From Clostridiales bacterium (GTDB taxonomy: Bacteria > Bacillota_A > Clostridia > Oscillospirales > Oscillospiraceae): a DNA stretch of 32,672 bases. The notes under the pieces are model-generated. The model did no database searches and was not told where the DNA came from. It saw only the letters and a program-made list of their open reading frames with translations. Below, in pieces: positions 14,588 to 23,576 of this stretch (position 1 is the first letter of the stretch; every line of letters starts with the position of its first letter). The translations under genes and the position numbers were made by a program. The stretch covers positions 1 to 32,672 of the forward strand of contig JALFGI010000204.1 in NCBI GenBank assembly GCA_022777455.1, read 5' to 3'.

Positions 14588-14616
14588 AGATAACTTAGAG
14601 GTACGCGGGATAAACT
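14583..14616 (+). promoter_or_regulatory. Candidate response-regulator site and promoter of the ABC operon
   Basis: CTTAGAG at 14583-14589 and again at 14594-14600 (11-bp period) is followed after exactly 10 bp by a -10-like TAAACT (14611-14616). The identical layout occurs at 21099-21132. There is no -35 box, as expected for a promoter activated by an OmpR/PhoB-type regulator bound to direct repeats. Confidence 0.7.
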
Positions 14617-14648
14617 GGGGGGCAATCACATCGGAGGGGACCGAGAAT

Positions 14649-15518
14649 ATGACGTGCAAAGGGAAGGACGTTCGCCAAGCTTCCAGACAGAATATTATCT
14701 ATTGGGCATTCCTCCTGCCGAATTTCCTTGGGGTTCTGTATTTTGCCCTTCTGCCCATGCTTCAGGTGTTGGTCAGATCTTTCCAAAGTGCCATCAGCGG
14801 CAGGTGGATGGGATTTGGGAACTATTTAGCGGTTCTGAAAAATACCGCGTTTCAGATTGCCGTTTCCAACACGGCCCAGTTTACCCTGGTCTGCGTCCCA
14901 CTTTTGGTTGCGCTGTCCCTTGCTCTGGCGGTTGCGCTGCGGGCAATTCCGTCAGTGGGAAGCACTTTGCGGAGTGCTTATTTGATGCCCATGGCCGTCC
15001 CGGCGGCCTCTGTGGTGCTAGTGTGGAAGGTGTTATTCTACAAAAAAGGACTCATCAACGGTGCTCTTCTTGCGCTGGGCGGCAGCGGGGTGGACTGGAT
15101 GGGCTCCGGGGCGGCTTTTTGGATGCTGGTCATCAGCTACCTCTGGAAAAACCTGGGATATACCGTGGTTTTGTGGATGGCCGGTCTTGCGGGCATCCCA
15201 GAGAGCGTGTATGAAGCAGCCCAGGTGGATGGAGCCAATGCCTTGCAGACCTTTCTGCATATTACCCTTCCAAACCTGAGAGGGTCAGCCTATACCATTA
15301 CCGTACTGTCTCTGCTGAATTCTTTCAAGGTGTTCCGGGAGGCGTGGCTGGTGGCGGGAGATTACCCCCATGAAAGTATGTACTTATTGCAGCACCTGTA
15401 TAACAACTGGTTCCGGGAGCTGGATTTTGATAAGATCGCCGCGGCCTCTGTGATGACTTCAGTCGTGGTTTTCATCCTGATCGGATTTCTGCGCAAAGCC
15501 TGGGATGGAGAGGATTAG
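14649..15518 (+). CDS. Sugar-type ABC transporter permease (MalF/UgpA-like)
   Basis: This is a 289-aa inner-membrane protein of the binding-protein-dependent carbohydrate importer class, with about six membrane segments (for example NIIYWAFLLPNFLGVLYFAL near the N-terminus). The EAA loop that docks the ATPase is clear near residue 189: EAAQVDGANALQTFLHITLP. The ATG at 14649 has GGAGGGG upstream. It is the first gene of the operon behind the CTTAGAG promoter, and the second permease starts 3 nt after its stop. No ATP-binding gene is present in the window, so a shared MsmK/MsmX-type ATPase elsewhere is likely. The substrate is not predictable. Confidence 0.88.
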   Translation: MTCKGKDVRQASRQNIIYWAFLLPNFLGVLYFALLPMLQVLVRSFQSAISGRWMGFGNYLAVLKNTAFQIAVSNTAQFTLVCVPLLVALSLALAVALRAIPSVGSTLRSAYLMPMAVPAASVVLVWKVLFYKKGLINGALLALGGSGVDWMGSGAAFWMLVISYLWKNLGYTVVLWMAGLAGIPESVYEAAQVDGANALQTFLHITLPNLRGSAYTITVLSLLNSFKVFREAWLVAGDYPHESMYLLQHLYNNWFRELDFDKIAAASVMTSVVVFILIGFLRKAWDGED

Positions 15519-15521
15519 AAT

Positions 15522-16370
15522 ATGAAAATAGTCAGAAAATCTATGCTTTTCACGGCTTTGCTGGCACTGACCCTTTTGCTCTGCTTTCCCATTTGGTTTG
15601 CGGTAACAGGGGCGTTTTCAGCCCAGTGGGAATTGGAGGTGAAATTGTCTCCGGTTTTTGTCAACACTGATGGTATGGCGGCATGGTCCGTGCTGCCTGC
15701 GGCGCCTACGCTGAAATCTCTGGTGGAGGTGCTGCTGGACAGTCCGGGCTTTTTCACCATGTTCTGGAACTCCGTAATGATTTCCTTGGGGGTATTGGGA
15801 GGGCAACTGCTGACGGCTGTGCCTGCGGCATGGGCTTTGGCCCGGTTTCCCCTACGGGGAAAAAAGCGGATTCTCACCGCCTATATCGTGCTGATGCTGA
15901 TGCCCTTTCAGGTGCTGATGTTTCCCCAGTATTTGGTGCTACAGAAGTGCAATCTGCTGGACACCCTGGGTGCCGTGATTCTGCCCGCCATTTTTTCCAC
16001 ATTTTCTGTTTTCATCCTGCACCGCTTCTTCAAAGCGATACCCCAGGAAATTCTGGAAGCAGCCCGGCTGGACGGCGCAGGGGAACTGCGGATCTTTTGC
16101 CAAATTGGCATCCCCATGGGTGCACCTGGCATTATGTCTGTATGTATCCTGACCTTCCTGGATTCCTGGAATATGATCGAGCAGCCTATGACCTACATAA
16201 AAACCAAGTCACTGTGGCCACTATCCCTATTCCTGCCGGAAATCGGTATGGAAGAAATGGGCGTGGGGTTTGCGGCGGCACTGATGATGCTGATCCCGGC
16301 TCTTTTGCTGTTTTTGGGATGCCAGGAGTATTTGGAACAGGGAATCGCTATGTCGGGAGGAAAAGATTAG
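15522..16370 (+). CDS. Sugar-type ABC transporter permease (MalG/UgpE-like)
   Basis: This 282-aa protein is the partner of the preceding permease. It starts with an N-terminal membrane helix (LFTALLALTLLLCFPIWFAV), has a periplasmic loop and four to five further helices. Its EAA loop (EAARLDGAGELRIFCQIGIP) is intact near residue 178. The ATG at 15522 has GGAGAGG upstream. It is closely followed by the HlyD-like gene (2-nt gap), so all are cotranscribed. The length is normal for the family. Confidence 0.88.
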   Translation: MKIVRKSMLFTALLALTLLLCFPIWFAVTGAFSAQWELEVKLSPVFVNTDGMAAWSVLPAAPTLKSLVEVLLDSPGFFTMFWNSVMISLGVLGGQLLTAVPAAWALARFPLRGKKRILTAYIVLMLMPFQVLMFPQYLVLQKCNLLDTLGAVILPAIFSTFSVFILHRFFKAIPQEILEAARLDGAGELRIFCQIGIPMGAPGIMSVCILTFLDSWNMIEQPMTYIKTKSLWPLSLFLPEIGMEEMGVGFAAALMMLIPALLLFLGCQEYLEQGIAMSGGKD

Positions 16371-16372
16371 TT

Positions 16373-18145
16373 ATGTACTTGAAAAAAGAAAAGAAAAGCA
16401 TTGGGAAGTGGATCGGATTGTTCTTCGGGACGATGATTCTTTTCACCATTCTTTCCAGAGCTATTTATCAGCATAGTACGGCTGTGGTGACCACGAAAAT
16501 GCCTACCAGCGGAACCATCAACCATACCGTGCAGATCACTGGTAAGACCGTTCGGAACCAGGAGCTGGCAGTAACCACGATTGGTGGCCTGCGAATTGCC
16601 AGCATTTGCGTCAATGAAGGCCAGCAGGTAAAGCAAGGTGATGTTCTGTTTGTTCTGGATCTTGACTATCTGGACGAAGTGATTTTGAAGCAGGAACAGA
16701 ACATGAAGAAACAGCAACTGTCTGTGTGGGATGCCTGGGCGCAAAATTCCAACGCACAAAAGCAGAAAGAAAACCAGCAAGCTCAAGCAGAGGAAAACTA
16801 TAATAATGCCGTGTCCCAAGCCGAAATCAAAGCAGAGCGGGCCAATCGGGATCTGGAACGGGCTAAAACTGCATTGGAAAACTACCGGAATGGTGTTACG
16901 GATGATAAAGCCGAGGAAGAAGCACTGGAACTTGCCTGCCAGGAAGCACGAACGGTCTACAACGATGCAGTTGCTGTGCTGGAGGCTTTGGAGCAGGAAA
17001 TTGACCAGGCAGTGCAGGATGCTATTTCCCAAGCTGAAACTGAATTGCAACAGACAGCATTGCAATCTGCAGCGCAGCCGCCGGCAGAGATCATACTCAC
17101 GGAGGAAACCGGTAGTACAGAGGAGACAACTGTCCCAGTGGAACCGGTTGAGATTGCAGAACAAGCTCCCATTGCCACAGAATTGTCCCCAGAGCAAAAA
17201 GCTGAAATTGAAGCATCAGTTCGGGCAAGTTACGCAGACCGTTTATCTGCCGCACAGGCATCTGTGCAACAGGCACAACAGGCTGTTACAGATGCGGATG
17301 CGGAGCTGGAAGCATTCCGTCAACGCCAGGGCAGTGGTGCCACTCTTTCTGAGCAGGATTATCTTGATGCAGTGGAACAGGCAAAGGAAGTCTATGATGA
17401 TGCGGTTGCAGCACTGGAAACCACGAAAACCACGTATGGCCGTGCTGTCAGCTCCGCAAATCTTCCAGCCAGTACCAGCAATTCTGCCCAGATTGGTCAA
17501 ATTACCTATGACCAGATGAAAATGGAATTGGAAAAGCTGGAAGCTCTCCGGGAGGCGGAAGGAAAAATTCTCTCTCCCGTGGATGGAATTGTAACCCGCT
17601 GTAATGTCCAAACAGGTGAAAAACCCTCCGATACCACTGCCATGCTGCTGGCCGACCTGAGCCAGGGCTATAAATTCTCCGGCCTGGTTACGGAGGAACA
17701 GAGCAAATACATCGGTGTGGGAGACCGGGTGACCCTCCGGGCGGGCAGCACCGGAAAACGGTACGAGGCTTTGCCAGTCACCACCTTTTCCCCCAGCGAA
17801 GAAACGGAGGGCGGCTACCGGCTGACAGTACAGCTCCCGGCGAATACCCTTTCTCTGGGAGCCTGCGCCGAGCTGAGCTTCACCCGGAAGTCTCAGCCCT
17901 ATTCCTGCTGCGTTCCGGTGTCTGCCCTTCATTTGGACGTAAGAAATCAGCCCTATGTGCTGGTGGTGGAACAGGTGAATACCATACTGGGTGCACAGCA
18001 GCAGGCACGAAAGGTCAGCGTCACGGTACTGGAGCAGAACGAAACCACGGCGGCTCTGGCAGAAGGTACGCTGAGCAGCAAGCAGCAGGTTATCGTGGGC
18101 TCTGACCGAGCGGTAGACATCGGCAGCCGTGTTCGGGTAAGCTGA
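16373..18145 (+). CDS. HlyD/RND-adaptor-like membrane fusion protein with long coiled coil
   Basis: This 590-aa protein has one N-terminal membrane helix (WIGLFFGTMILFTILSRAIY). A biotinyl-lipoyl-like half follows (VQITGKTVRNQELAVTTIGG, then ICVNEGQQVKQGDVLFVLD). Residues about 105-385 are a very long Gln/Glu/Ala-rich coiled coil, interrupted by an acidic Thr/Glu/Pro segment. The second lipoyl half (GKILSPVDGIVTRCNVQTGE) and a beta-barrel domain come last. In Gram-positives such proteins pair with MacB/FtsX-type exporters, and the next gene has a MacB-like core. The ATG at 16373 has GGGAGG upstream. An adaptor inside an importer operon is unusual. Confidence 0.82.
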   Translation: MYLKKEKKSIGKWIGLFFGTMILFTILSRAIYQHSTAVVTTKMPTSGTINHTVQITGKTVRNQELAVTTIGGLRIASICVNEGQQVKQGDVLFVLDLDYLDEVILKQEQNMKKQQLSVWDAWAQNSNAQKQKENQQAQAEENYNNAVSQAEIKAERANRDLERAKTALENYRNGVTDDKAEEEALELACQEARTVYNDAVAVLEALEQEIDQAVQDAISQAETELQQTALQSAAQPPAEIILTEETGSTEETTVPVEPVEIAEQAPIATELSPEQKAEIEASVRASYADRLSAAQASVQQAQQAVTDADAELEAFRQRQGSGATLSEQDYLDAVEQAKEVYDDAVAALETTKTTYGRAVSSANLPASTSNSAQIGQITYDQMKMELEKLEALREAEGKILSPVDGIVTRCNVQTGEKPSDTTAMLLADLSQGYKFSGLVTEEQSKYIGVGDRVTLRAGSTGKRYEALPVTTFSPSEETEGGYRLTVQLPANTLSLGACAELSFTRKSQPYSCCVPVSALHLDVRNQPYVLVVEQVNTILGAQQQARKVSVTVLEQNETTAALAEGTLSSKQQVIVGSDRAVDIGSRVRVS

Positions 18146-18146
18146 T

Positions 18147-19163
18147 TTGAGCAGGGAAAAAATCATTCGTCCGACTGCTCTGCTGACTGCGACGATTCTG
18201 TATGTCTGGGCTGTCTACTTTTGCGGTTTGGCTGGAAAGAATGCGGATTTGGCACATATTGTGTTGGAGCAGGGGGTAGACACCGCCACTGCGGAAGGAA
18301 TTTTCTGCCGGGAGGCGGAAGCGGAGGAACCGATTGGCTGTTGCTTTTGGGGAGAAAACTCCCAACAGATGGTTTCCTGCCAGGAAACCGGGGCTTCCGC
18401 AAAGGTCACGGTGGTTTCTTTGTCAGGAAACCCGGGGCTGATGGGGGCGGAGTGCCTAATATGGCAGGAAGGGTGCCTGATCGACGAAGGAACGGCCCAG
18501 ACCCTGTTTGGAACTGCACTGTGCGGCGGTCAATGTCTTTGGTACGATGGGGCAGTCTATCGGGTTCTGGGGACGGTTTCCGCTCTCCGCCCCACCATGC
18601 TGACCATGGCGAAAGCAGGAGATACTCTAAGCCGGTGCGTGCTTGCTCTGCCGGCGGAAAAAGGGAAAACCCTGGGGGAGCCGTTTTTGATGCGGTGGGG
18701 CCTGCGGGGACGGGTCCTGGACTTCTATCCGTTTTTGGCTCTGACGGAGAATCTATTGCTGCTTTTCCCCGGCATACTGCTCCTGACGGTCTGCGGCCAT
18801 CTGGGAAAAGGCTGGCGGAAGCTGTCATTGCAGGGCATCCTTTCGGGAAGTCAGTGGCTTCTTCTGGGGAAAACCGTCCTTGCTCTGGGGCTGGCAGTGG
18901 GAACGCTCTGGCTGCTTGCGAGACGGCTTGTCATTCCGCCGGACATGGTCCCTTCCCGGTGGTCGGATTTTTCCTTCTGGGGCAGCTGGTGGGAAAGCCA
19001 GAAGGAAAATTGCCTTCGTATCCTGTTCACCCCTTTGGGGAGCAAGCAGTTGCAAATGTTGCTGAATATGGTAAAATCAATGGGAACTTCCACGGTGTCC
19101 GCAATACTGGCACTGTGGGCGGTAAGGAGGCGGAGAAATGCGAATCTTGTTGATCGAGGATGA
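18147..19163 (+). CDS. Membrane protein with MacB-like periplasmic core
   Basis: This 338-aa protein has an N-terminal membrane helix (ALLTATILYVWAVYFCGLAG). The extracellular domain reads like a MacB/FtsX core: VTVVSLSGNPGLMGAECLIW, then a LIDEGTAQTLFG-type block, GQCLWYDGAVYRVLGTVSAL, and so on. Three further helices follow (around LLLLFPGILLLTVC, LLLGKTVLALGLAVGTLWLL and the C-terminus). It is too divergent for a standard FtsX permease. It probably pairs with the HlyD-like protein. The start is a TTG at 18147, overlapping the previous gene end region, with only a weak ribosome binding site. Its 3' end overlaps the response regulator by 26 nt. Confidence 0.6.
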   Translation: MSREKIIRPTALLTATILYVWAVYFCGLAGKNADLAHIVLEQGVDTATAEGIFCREAEAEEPIGCCFWGENSQQMVSCQETGASAKVTVVSLSGNPGLMGAECLIWQEGCLIDEGTAQTLFGTALCGGQCLWYDGAVYRVLGTVSALRPTMLTMAKAGDTLSRCVLALPAEKGKTLGEPFLMRWGLRGRVLDFYPFLALTENLLLLFPGILLLTVCGHLGKGWRKLSLQGILSGSQWLLLGKTVLALGLAVGTLWLLARRLVIPPDMVPSRWSDFSFWGSWWESQKENCLRILFTPLGSKQLQMLLNMVKSMGTSTVSAILALWAVRRRRNANLVDRG

Positions 19164-19818
19164 CGAAAGCCTGTGCTTAACCCTCTCTTTCCAGCTGCAG
19201 CAGGAGGGCTTTTCTGTGGATGTCAGCCGAGATGGGGCAGAAAGTCTGCTGTTTATCCGAAAACGCATCCATGATCTGATCCTGCTGGATCGGATGCTGC
19301 CGGGTTTGGATGGCATGGAGGTGCTGCGCACCATGCGCCGGGAGGGCATTGCTACCCCGGTGATTTTCCTGACGGCGCTGGGTCAGGTTGGTGACCGCAC
19401 CCAGGGGCTGAACAGCGGCGCGGATGACTATATTGTGAAGCCCTTCGTCTTTGAGGAACTGCTGGCCCGGATTCGCTGTGTACTGCGTCGTCCCGTTTCC
19501 CTCCAAAATGACGAAATGCTCTCTTTCGGGGACATTGCCTACGAACCCCGAACCCTGACCCTGCACTGTGGGGAACAGTCCACAGAGCTGTCCAAACGTT
19601 TGGGCGACCTGCTGGAGCTGTTTCTGCGTAATCCGGGTCAGACCCTTCCCCGAGAAACGATTCTGTTGCGGGTCTGGGGCATGGACTGCGATGTGGAGGA
19701 CGGTAATCTGGACAACTATACCTATTTTCTCCGGCGGAGCCTGCGCAAGGTAGGAAGCCGCTTACAGCTGGCTACTGTCCGGGGTGTGGGCTACCGATTG
19801 GAGCACCGCCATGGTTAA
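19138..19818 (+). CDS. OmpR/PhoB-family response regulator
   Basis: This 226-aa protein has a receiver domain with acidic pocket E7-D8-D9, phosphoacceptor D51 (LILLDRMLPG), T80-region FLTALG and the conserved Lys in DDYIVKPF. The C-terminal winged helix ends TVRGVGYRLE, typical of OmpR/PhoB. This class binds direct half-sites with an 11-bp period, exactly what is seen at 14583-14600 and 21099-21116, so I infer it controls the permease operon and the lipoprotein gene. GGAGG precedes the ATG inside the end of the upstream gene. The kinase gene overlaps its end by 8 nt. Confidence 0.95.
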   Translation: MRILLIEDDESLCLTLSFQLQQEGFSVDVSRDGAESLLFIRKRIHDLILLDRMLPGLDGMEVLRTMRREGIATPVIFLTALGQVGDRTQGLNSGADDYIVKPFVFEELLARIRCVLRRPVSLQNDEMLSFGDIAYEPRTLTLHCGEQSTELSKRLGDLLELFLRNPGQTLPRETILLRVWGMDCDVEDGNLDNYTYFLRRSLRKVGSRLQLATVRGVGYRLEHRHG

Positions 19819-21103
19819 TCGACTTCGTTGGAAGCTGACGGCGTTCAATACCGTCATCACTGGGGCTATCCTGCTGGGCATGACTCTGCTGTGCCTGTTT
19901 ATTTCCGAACGAAATACCCGGGCCCAAACCTTTCAGAATTTCTCCGGCAATCTCAGCACAGTGTCCTCCTATCTGGAGGTACAGAACCAGCTTTCAGCCA
20001 CCTGGCTGCGGCAGATGGAGAGCTCCGGGTGTTTTTCTCTTTCTATTCAGGATGGGGGAACGCCCCTGTTTTCCATGGGGTTGTCTGCGGAACGAAATAA
20101 CCTTGCGCCGGAGTTTCAGCAGGCACGGGATCGGGCCGTATCGGAGTTTGATCTGAATGACGTAAGTGCCCGGGACGGCGGAAGCTGTGCCTTTTCCCTC
20201 CGGGGAGAAGATGGCACAGGCTATTTTGCCGGGGTGTCGCTGATTCCGAAAAACGACTCTGTGCTGGAACTGATCTTGCTGTATCCTCTGAACGAAATGG
20301 AGAATGGCATCCATCGGCAGCGCATGGTGGTATGTATTGCGGCGTTGGCTGCCGTGGCGCTTTTGGGCGCATTTTCCTGGTGCTTCACCGGGAAAATGCT
20401 TCGCCCCATTCAGGAGAACCAGCAGCGTCAGGCGCAATTTATTGCCGCTGCCTCCCATGAACTGCGGACGCCGCTGACAGCGATTCTGTCCGCCGCCTCT
20501 GCCTGGGAGCGTGCAGAGTGCGCATCCCCTGCCCAACAGGCGCTGTTTTCGGATATGATTCGCCGGGAGGGGAAACGAATGTCCCGGCTGCTGGGGGATA
20601 TGCTGACCCTTGCCAGCGCCGACAGCCAAAGCTGGGAGGTAATATGCGAAGATGTGGAGCTGGATATGCTCCTTCTTATGGTTTATGAAACCTATTCCCC
20701 TTTGGCAAAAGAAAAGGGCCTTGTCCTGTCCCTGACCCTGCCGGAAAGGGATGTGCCGGTCATGCAGCTTGACAAAGACCGGATTGCGCAGGTGCTGTCC
20801 ATTCTTCTGGACAACGCCCTGGCCTATACCCCTTCCCCCGGCAATATCCGGCTGGAATTGGGCTTGGGAAGAAACAGCGCCCGGATTACCGTTTCAGACA
20901 CCGGGCCGGGGGTGCCGGACAGTGAGAAAACCCGAATTTTTGCGCGCTTCCACCGGGGAGAAACCGCCCGTTCCCACCGCTCCCATTTTGGTTTGGGGCT
21001 GTGTATCGCGGCGGAAATTCTCAAGCTCCACAAGGGGAAGCTCTGGGTGGAGGATGCCAAGGGTGGCGGCGCCGCTTTTATCCTGGAATTACCAATTTCT
21101 TAG
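19811..21103 (+). CDS. Membrane sensor histidine kinase
   Basis: This 430-aa protein has two membrane helices: near residues 10-30 (FNTVITGAILLGMTLLCLFI) and before the H-box (VVCIAALAAVALLGAFSWCF). They enclose a sensor loop of about 145 residues. The phosphorylated His is H216 in AAASHELRTPLTAIL. The N-box (LDNALAYTP), G1 (SDTGPGVPD), F-box (FARFHRGE) and G2 (GLGLCIAAEI) are intact. The ATG at 19811 lies within the last codons of the response regulator gene, so translation is coupled. Its stop codon lies inside the first CTTAGAG half-site of the next promoter. Confidence 0.95.
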   Translation: MVNRLRWKLTAFNTVITGAILLGMTLLCLFISERNTRAQTFQNFSGNLSTVSSYLEVQNQLSATWLRQMESSGCFSLSIQDGGTPLFSMGLSAERNNLAPEFQQARDRAVSEFDLNDVSARDGGSCAFSLRGEDGTGYFAGVSLIPKNDSVLELILLYPLNEMENGIHRQRMVVCIAALAAVALLGAFSWCFTGKMLRPIQENQQRQAQFIAAASHELRTPLTAILSAASAWERAECASPAQQALFSDMIRREGKRMSRLLGDMLTLASADSQSWEVICEDVELDMLLLMVYETYSPLAKEKGLVLSLTLPERDVPVMQLDKDRIAQVLSILLDNALAYTPSPGNIRLELGLGRNSARITVSDTGPGVPDSEKTRIFARFHRGETARSHRSHFGLGLCIAAEILKLHKGKLWVEDAKGGGAAFILELPIS

Positions 21104-21132
21104 AGGCCTCTTAGAGATTGCAGTTTTATACT
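21099..21132 (+). promoter_or_regulatory. Candidate response-regulator site and promoter of the lipoprotein gene
   Basis: CTTAGAG at 21099-21105 and 21110-21116 (11-bp period), then 10 bp, then TATACT (21127-21132). Half-site sequence, spacing and distance to the -10 match the site at 14583-14616 exactly. The first half-site contains the stop codon of the kinase gene. Confidence 0.75.
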
Positions 21133-21162
21133 GCGGCTATCTTCAATAAGGAGGAAAAAGAC

Positions 21163-23454
21163 ATGATAGACAAAAAACGAATCATCAGCCTGATGCTGGC
21201 CCTGGTTATGCTGCTGGGCTGCCTTTCCGGCTGCGGGAAAGACCCGGAACTGTCGGCGGTGGAGGTTTCCCAGCCCGGCAATGTCAATGCCACAGGGCGG
21301 TATGCGGAGCAGCGCATTCCGCTGCCAGACAGCGACTACGCCATGGACATGGTCATGCTCTCCACCGGTCGCCTGCGGGTCGCCCTCATGAAAGCAGACG
21401 GGAATGCCCTGATTTGCACTGCGGGTGCCCAGAGTGATACATGGGATACCTTCGCGCTGCCCGGAACCATCACGGAAAGTGGAAGCATCGGATCCGTTGC
21501 CCTGTCCCCGGATGGAAGCGTTTTTTTCAGTACCATTGAGAAAATGGAAGACGAAACTTACCGGTCCCACTTCTGGTTTCTGGATTCTTCCGGGAAAAGC
21601 CGGGAAATCCCTGTTACCTACGCCGATGTGGATCCTCAGATGGGATTCTTCGTACCCACCTGCGATTTTACCGCCGACGGACGGCTTTTGGTACAGTTCT
21701 ATCTGAAGGAGGTTCGGGAGGTTAATCTGGAAACCGGGGAGCTGGGCGGCAATCTTAATGAGCTGGAACCCTCCCTGCTTCGATTCCTCTGTGCCGGTGA
21801 GGATGCGTATCTGCTGGGCTGGAGAAGCGGTAGCGTCTGCCGGAACGGCGTGACGGAAGCCCTCTCCGGCGTTCTGGGAGAACAGGTCGTGGCGTCCTTG
21901 CAGGCCACCGAGGGAAGCGAGCCCAAGATTACCTTCTGGGAAAATTCCGATGGCTACCTGTTCTTCACCACCCATGACGGCCTCTATAGCTATGTTCCCG
22001 GAGGCAGCGTCACTGAGGAGCTGGTCAGCGGGGCCAGAACCTCCTTGGGTGACCCTACCTTCTATCCGAAGGCTCTGACCGGGGCGGAGGACGGCAGCTT
22101 CTATGTGCTGGGCAACCAGAATGGGGAAAGCGCCCTGCACCACTACGTTTACGACCAGAACGCCCCCACAACGCCGGATACCGAACTGCGCATCTACAGC
22201 CTGTATGAGGATGAAGACCTGCGGCAGATGATCTCCCAGTTCCAAGTATCCCACCCGGAGGTGGCCGTGGATCTGGAGGTTGGTGTCACCGACGAGAACG
22301 GCGTCACCATGGAGGACGCCATTCGGATGCTGAACACCGAGATTCTGGCCGGCAGCGGCCCGGACCTGATCCGCTTGGACGGCTTTCACCTGGAAAGCTA
22401 TCTGGAAAAGGGCGTTTTGGCAGATATCAGCGGCGTATTGAGTCAGGCAGGCCCTCTGCTGGAGCAGGTGACGAACTGCTATGCCCAGAACGGCGAGGTA
22501 TGCGCTGTGCCCACCACCTTTGCCCTACCCGCCATGTATGGCGCGGAAAAATATGTTTCGCAAATCCACGACCTGGATTCCCTGGTGGCAGCGGCCAAGC
22601 AGGCAAAGCAGGAGAATCCCGACCGGGAGCGGATCGTCAATGCCATGTACCCCATGACGATGGCGGATCTCTACTACGACAGCTGCTCCGCTGCCTGGGT
22701 AAATCCCGATGGAACTCTGGACGCGGAAAAGCTGGCAGCATTCTACGCCGCCATGAAGGAGCTGTATGCTCTGGATGAAAGCTTCCGCCAGGAAAACGTG
22801 GAGTTGGTGGCGGAATTAGCGGCAGCATATGAACGCGGTGAGAATCCTTTTGCGCCCGGTGATTATACGGGACTTGGCGGTGTGTCCTATATCTATGGGG
22901 ATATCTGCTATCTTCCCACAGGTACGCTGGACGGTATGTACGCCTGGTCGGCTTTTGTTCTTGCAGGTGAGAAGGACTACCTCAGCGCCGGCTATCGAAC
23001 CATCCCTTTGAGCGGGCAGGCATCCAATGTTTTCCTGCCCCGGCGGATCATGGGCATCCTGGCCACTGCTGCCCATCCCCAGGCGGCGGAAACCTTCCTG
23101 AGCTTCATGCTCAGCGACGAGGTCCAGGCCAATGATCTGACCACAGGCTTTCCGGTGAATCAGGTGACCTTCCAGCGGGAGCTGTCTGAGGACCGCTACG
23201 TGGATTCTGTCTTCGCTACGGCCAGCGCTGAGCAAGGTGGTACCAGTGTCAGCTACAGCGCGCAGTGGCCAAACGAAGCCCAGCGCCAGCAGCTGAAGGG
23301 CTGGGTAGAGGCGCTCACCACCCCAGCCCTGACCGACCGCACTATCCGCAGTAAAGTCATGGACCAGATGGTCGACTGCTGCAACGGAGTCATTACCCCT
23401 GAGCAGGCGGCAGACGCGGCTTTGCGTTCGCTGAATCTGTATCTGTCTGAGTAA
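21163..23454 (+). CDS. Extracellular solute-binding lipoprotein with N-terminal propeller-like domain
   Basis: This 763-aa protein is a lipoprotein: MIDKKRIISLMLALVMLLG, then lipobox L21-S-G-C24. Residues about 40-335 are rich in short beta-type repeats (SVALSPDGSVFFS, CDFTADGRLLVQFY, DGYLFFTTHDGLYSYVPGG, EDGSFYVLGNQNGE), suggesting a beta-propeller. From about residue 340 (ELRIYSLYEDEDLRQMISQF) an ordinary family 1 solute-binding domain follows (GSGPDLIRLDG, ...HPQAAETFLSFMLSDEVQ). Normal sugar-binding proteins are about 400-450 aa, so this is a two-domain fusion. AAGGAGG precedes the ATG at 21163. It has its own response-regulator-type promoter and a strong terminator. Confidence 0.85.
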   Translation: MIDKKRIISLMLALVMLLGCLSGCGKDPELSAVEVSQPGNVNATGRYAEQRIPLPDSDYAMDMVMLSTGRLRVALMKADGNALICTAGAQSDTWDTFALPGTITESGSIGSVALSPDGSVFFSTIEKMEDETYRSHFWFLDSSGKSREIPVTYADVDPQMGFFVPTCDFTADGRLLVQFYLKEVREVNLETGELGGNLNELEPSLLRFLCAGEDAYLLGWRSGSVCRNGVTEALSGVLGEQVVASLQATEGSEPKITFWENSDGYLFFTTHDGLYSYVPGGSVTEELVSGARTSLGDPTFYPKALTGAEDGSFYVLGNQNGESALHHYVYDQNAPTTPDTELRIYSLYEDEDLRQMISQFQVSHPEVAVDLEVGVTDENGVTMEDAIRMLNTEILAGSGPDLIRLDGFHLESYLEKGVLADISGVLSQAGPLLEQVTNCYAQNGEVCAVPTTFALPAMYGAEKYVSQIHDLDSLVAAAKQAKQENPDRERIVNAMYPMTMADLYYDSCSAAWVNPDGTLDAEKLAAFYAAMKELYALDESFRQENVELVAELAAAYERGENPFAPGDYTGLGGVSYIYGDICYLPTGTLDGMYAWSAFVLAGEKDYLSAGYRTIPLSGQASNVFLPRRIMGILATAAHPQAAETFLSFMLSDEVQANDLTTGFPVNQVTFQRELSEDRYVDSVFATASAEQGGTSVSYSAQWPNEAQRQQLKGWVEALTTPALTDRTIRSKVMDQMVDCCNGVITPEQAADAALRSLNLYLSE

Positions 23455-23461
23455 GGAAATC

Positions 23462-23515
23462 AAAAACGCCATAGGAACCTTCCCTCGCCGGGATACAGCT
23501 CCTATGGCGTTTTTT
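23462..23515 (+). terminator. Terminator of the transporter locus
   Basis: AAAAACGCCATAGGA pairs with TCCTATGGCGTTTTT around a 24-nt loop, ending in a T-run. It is a strong rho-independent terminator 8 nt after the lipoprotein stop. Confidence 0.9.
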
Positions 23516-23576
23516 CCCGCAGAGAAAAACACGAGGGATGGAAGAAGGGGTTGATTCCAATTATGAGAAACTGTAA

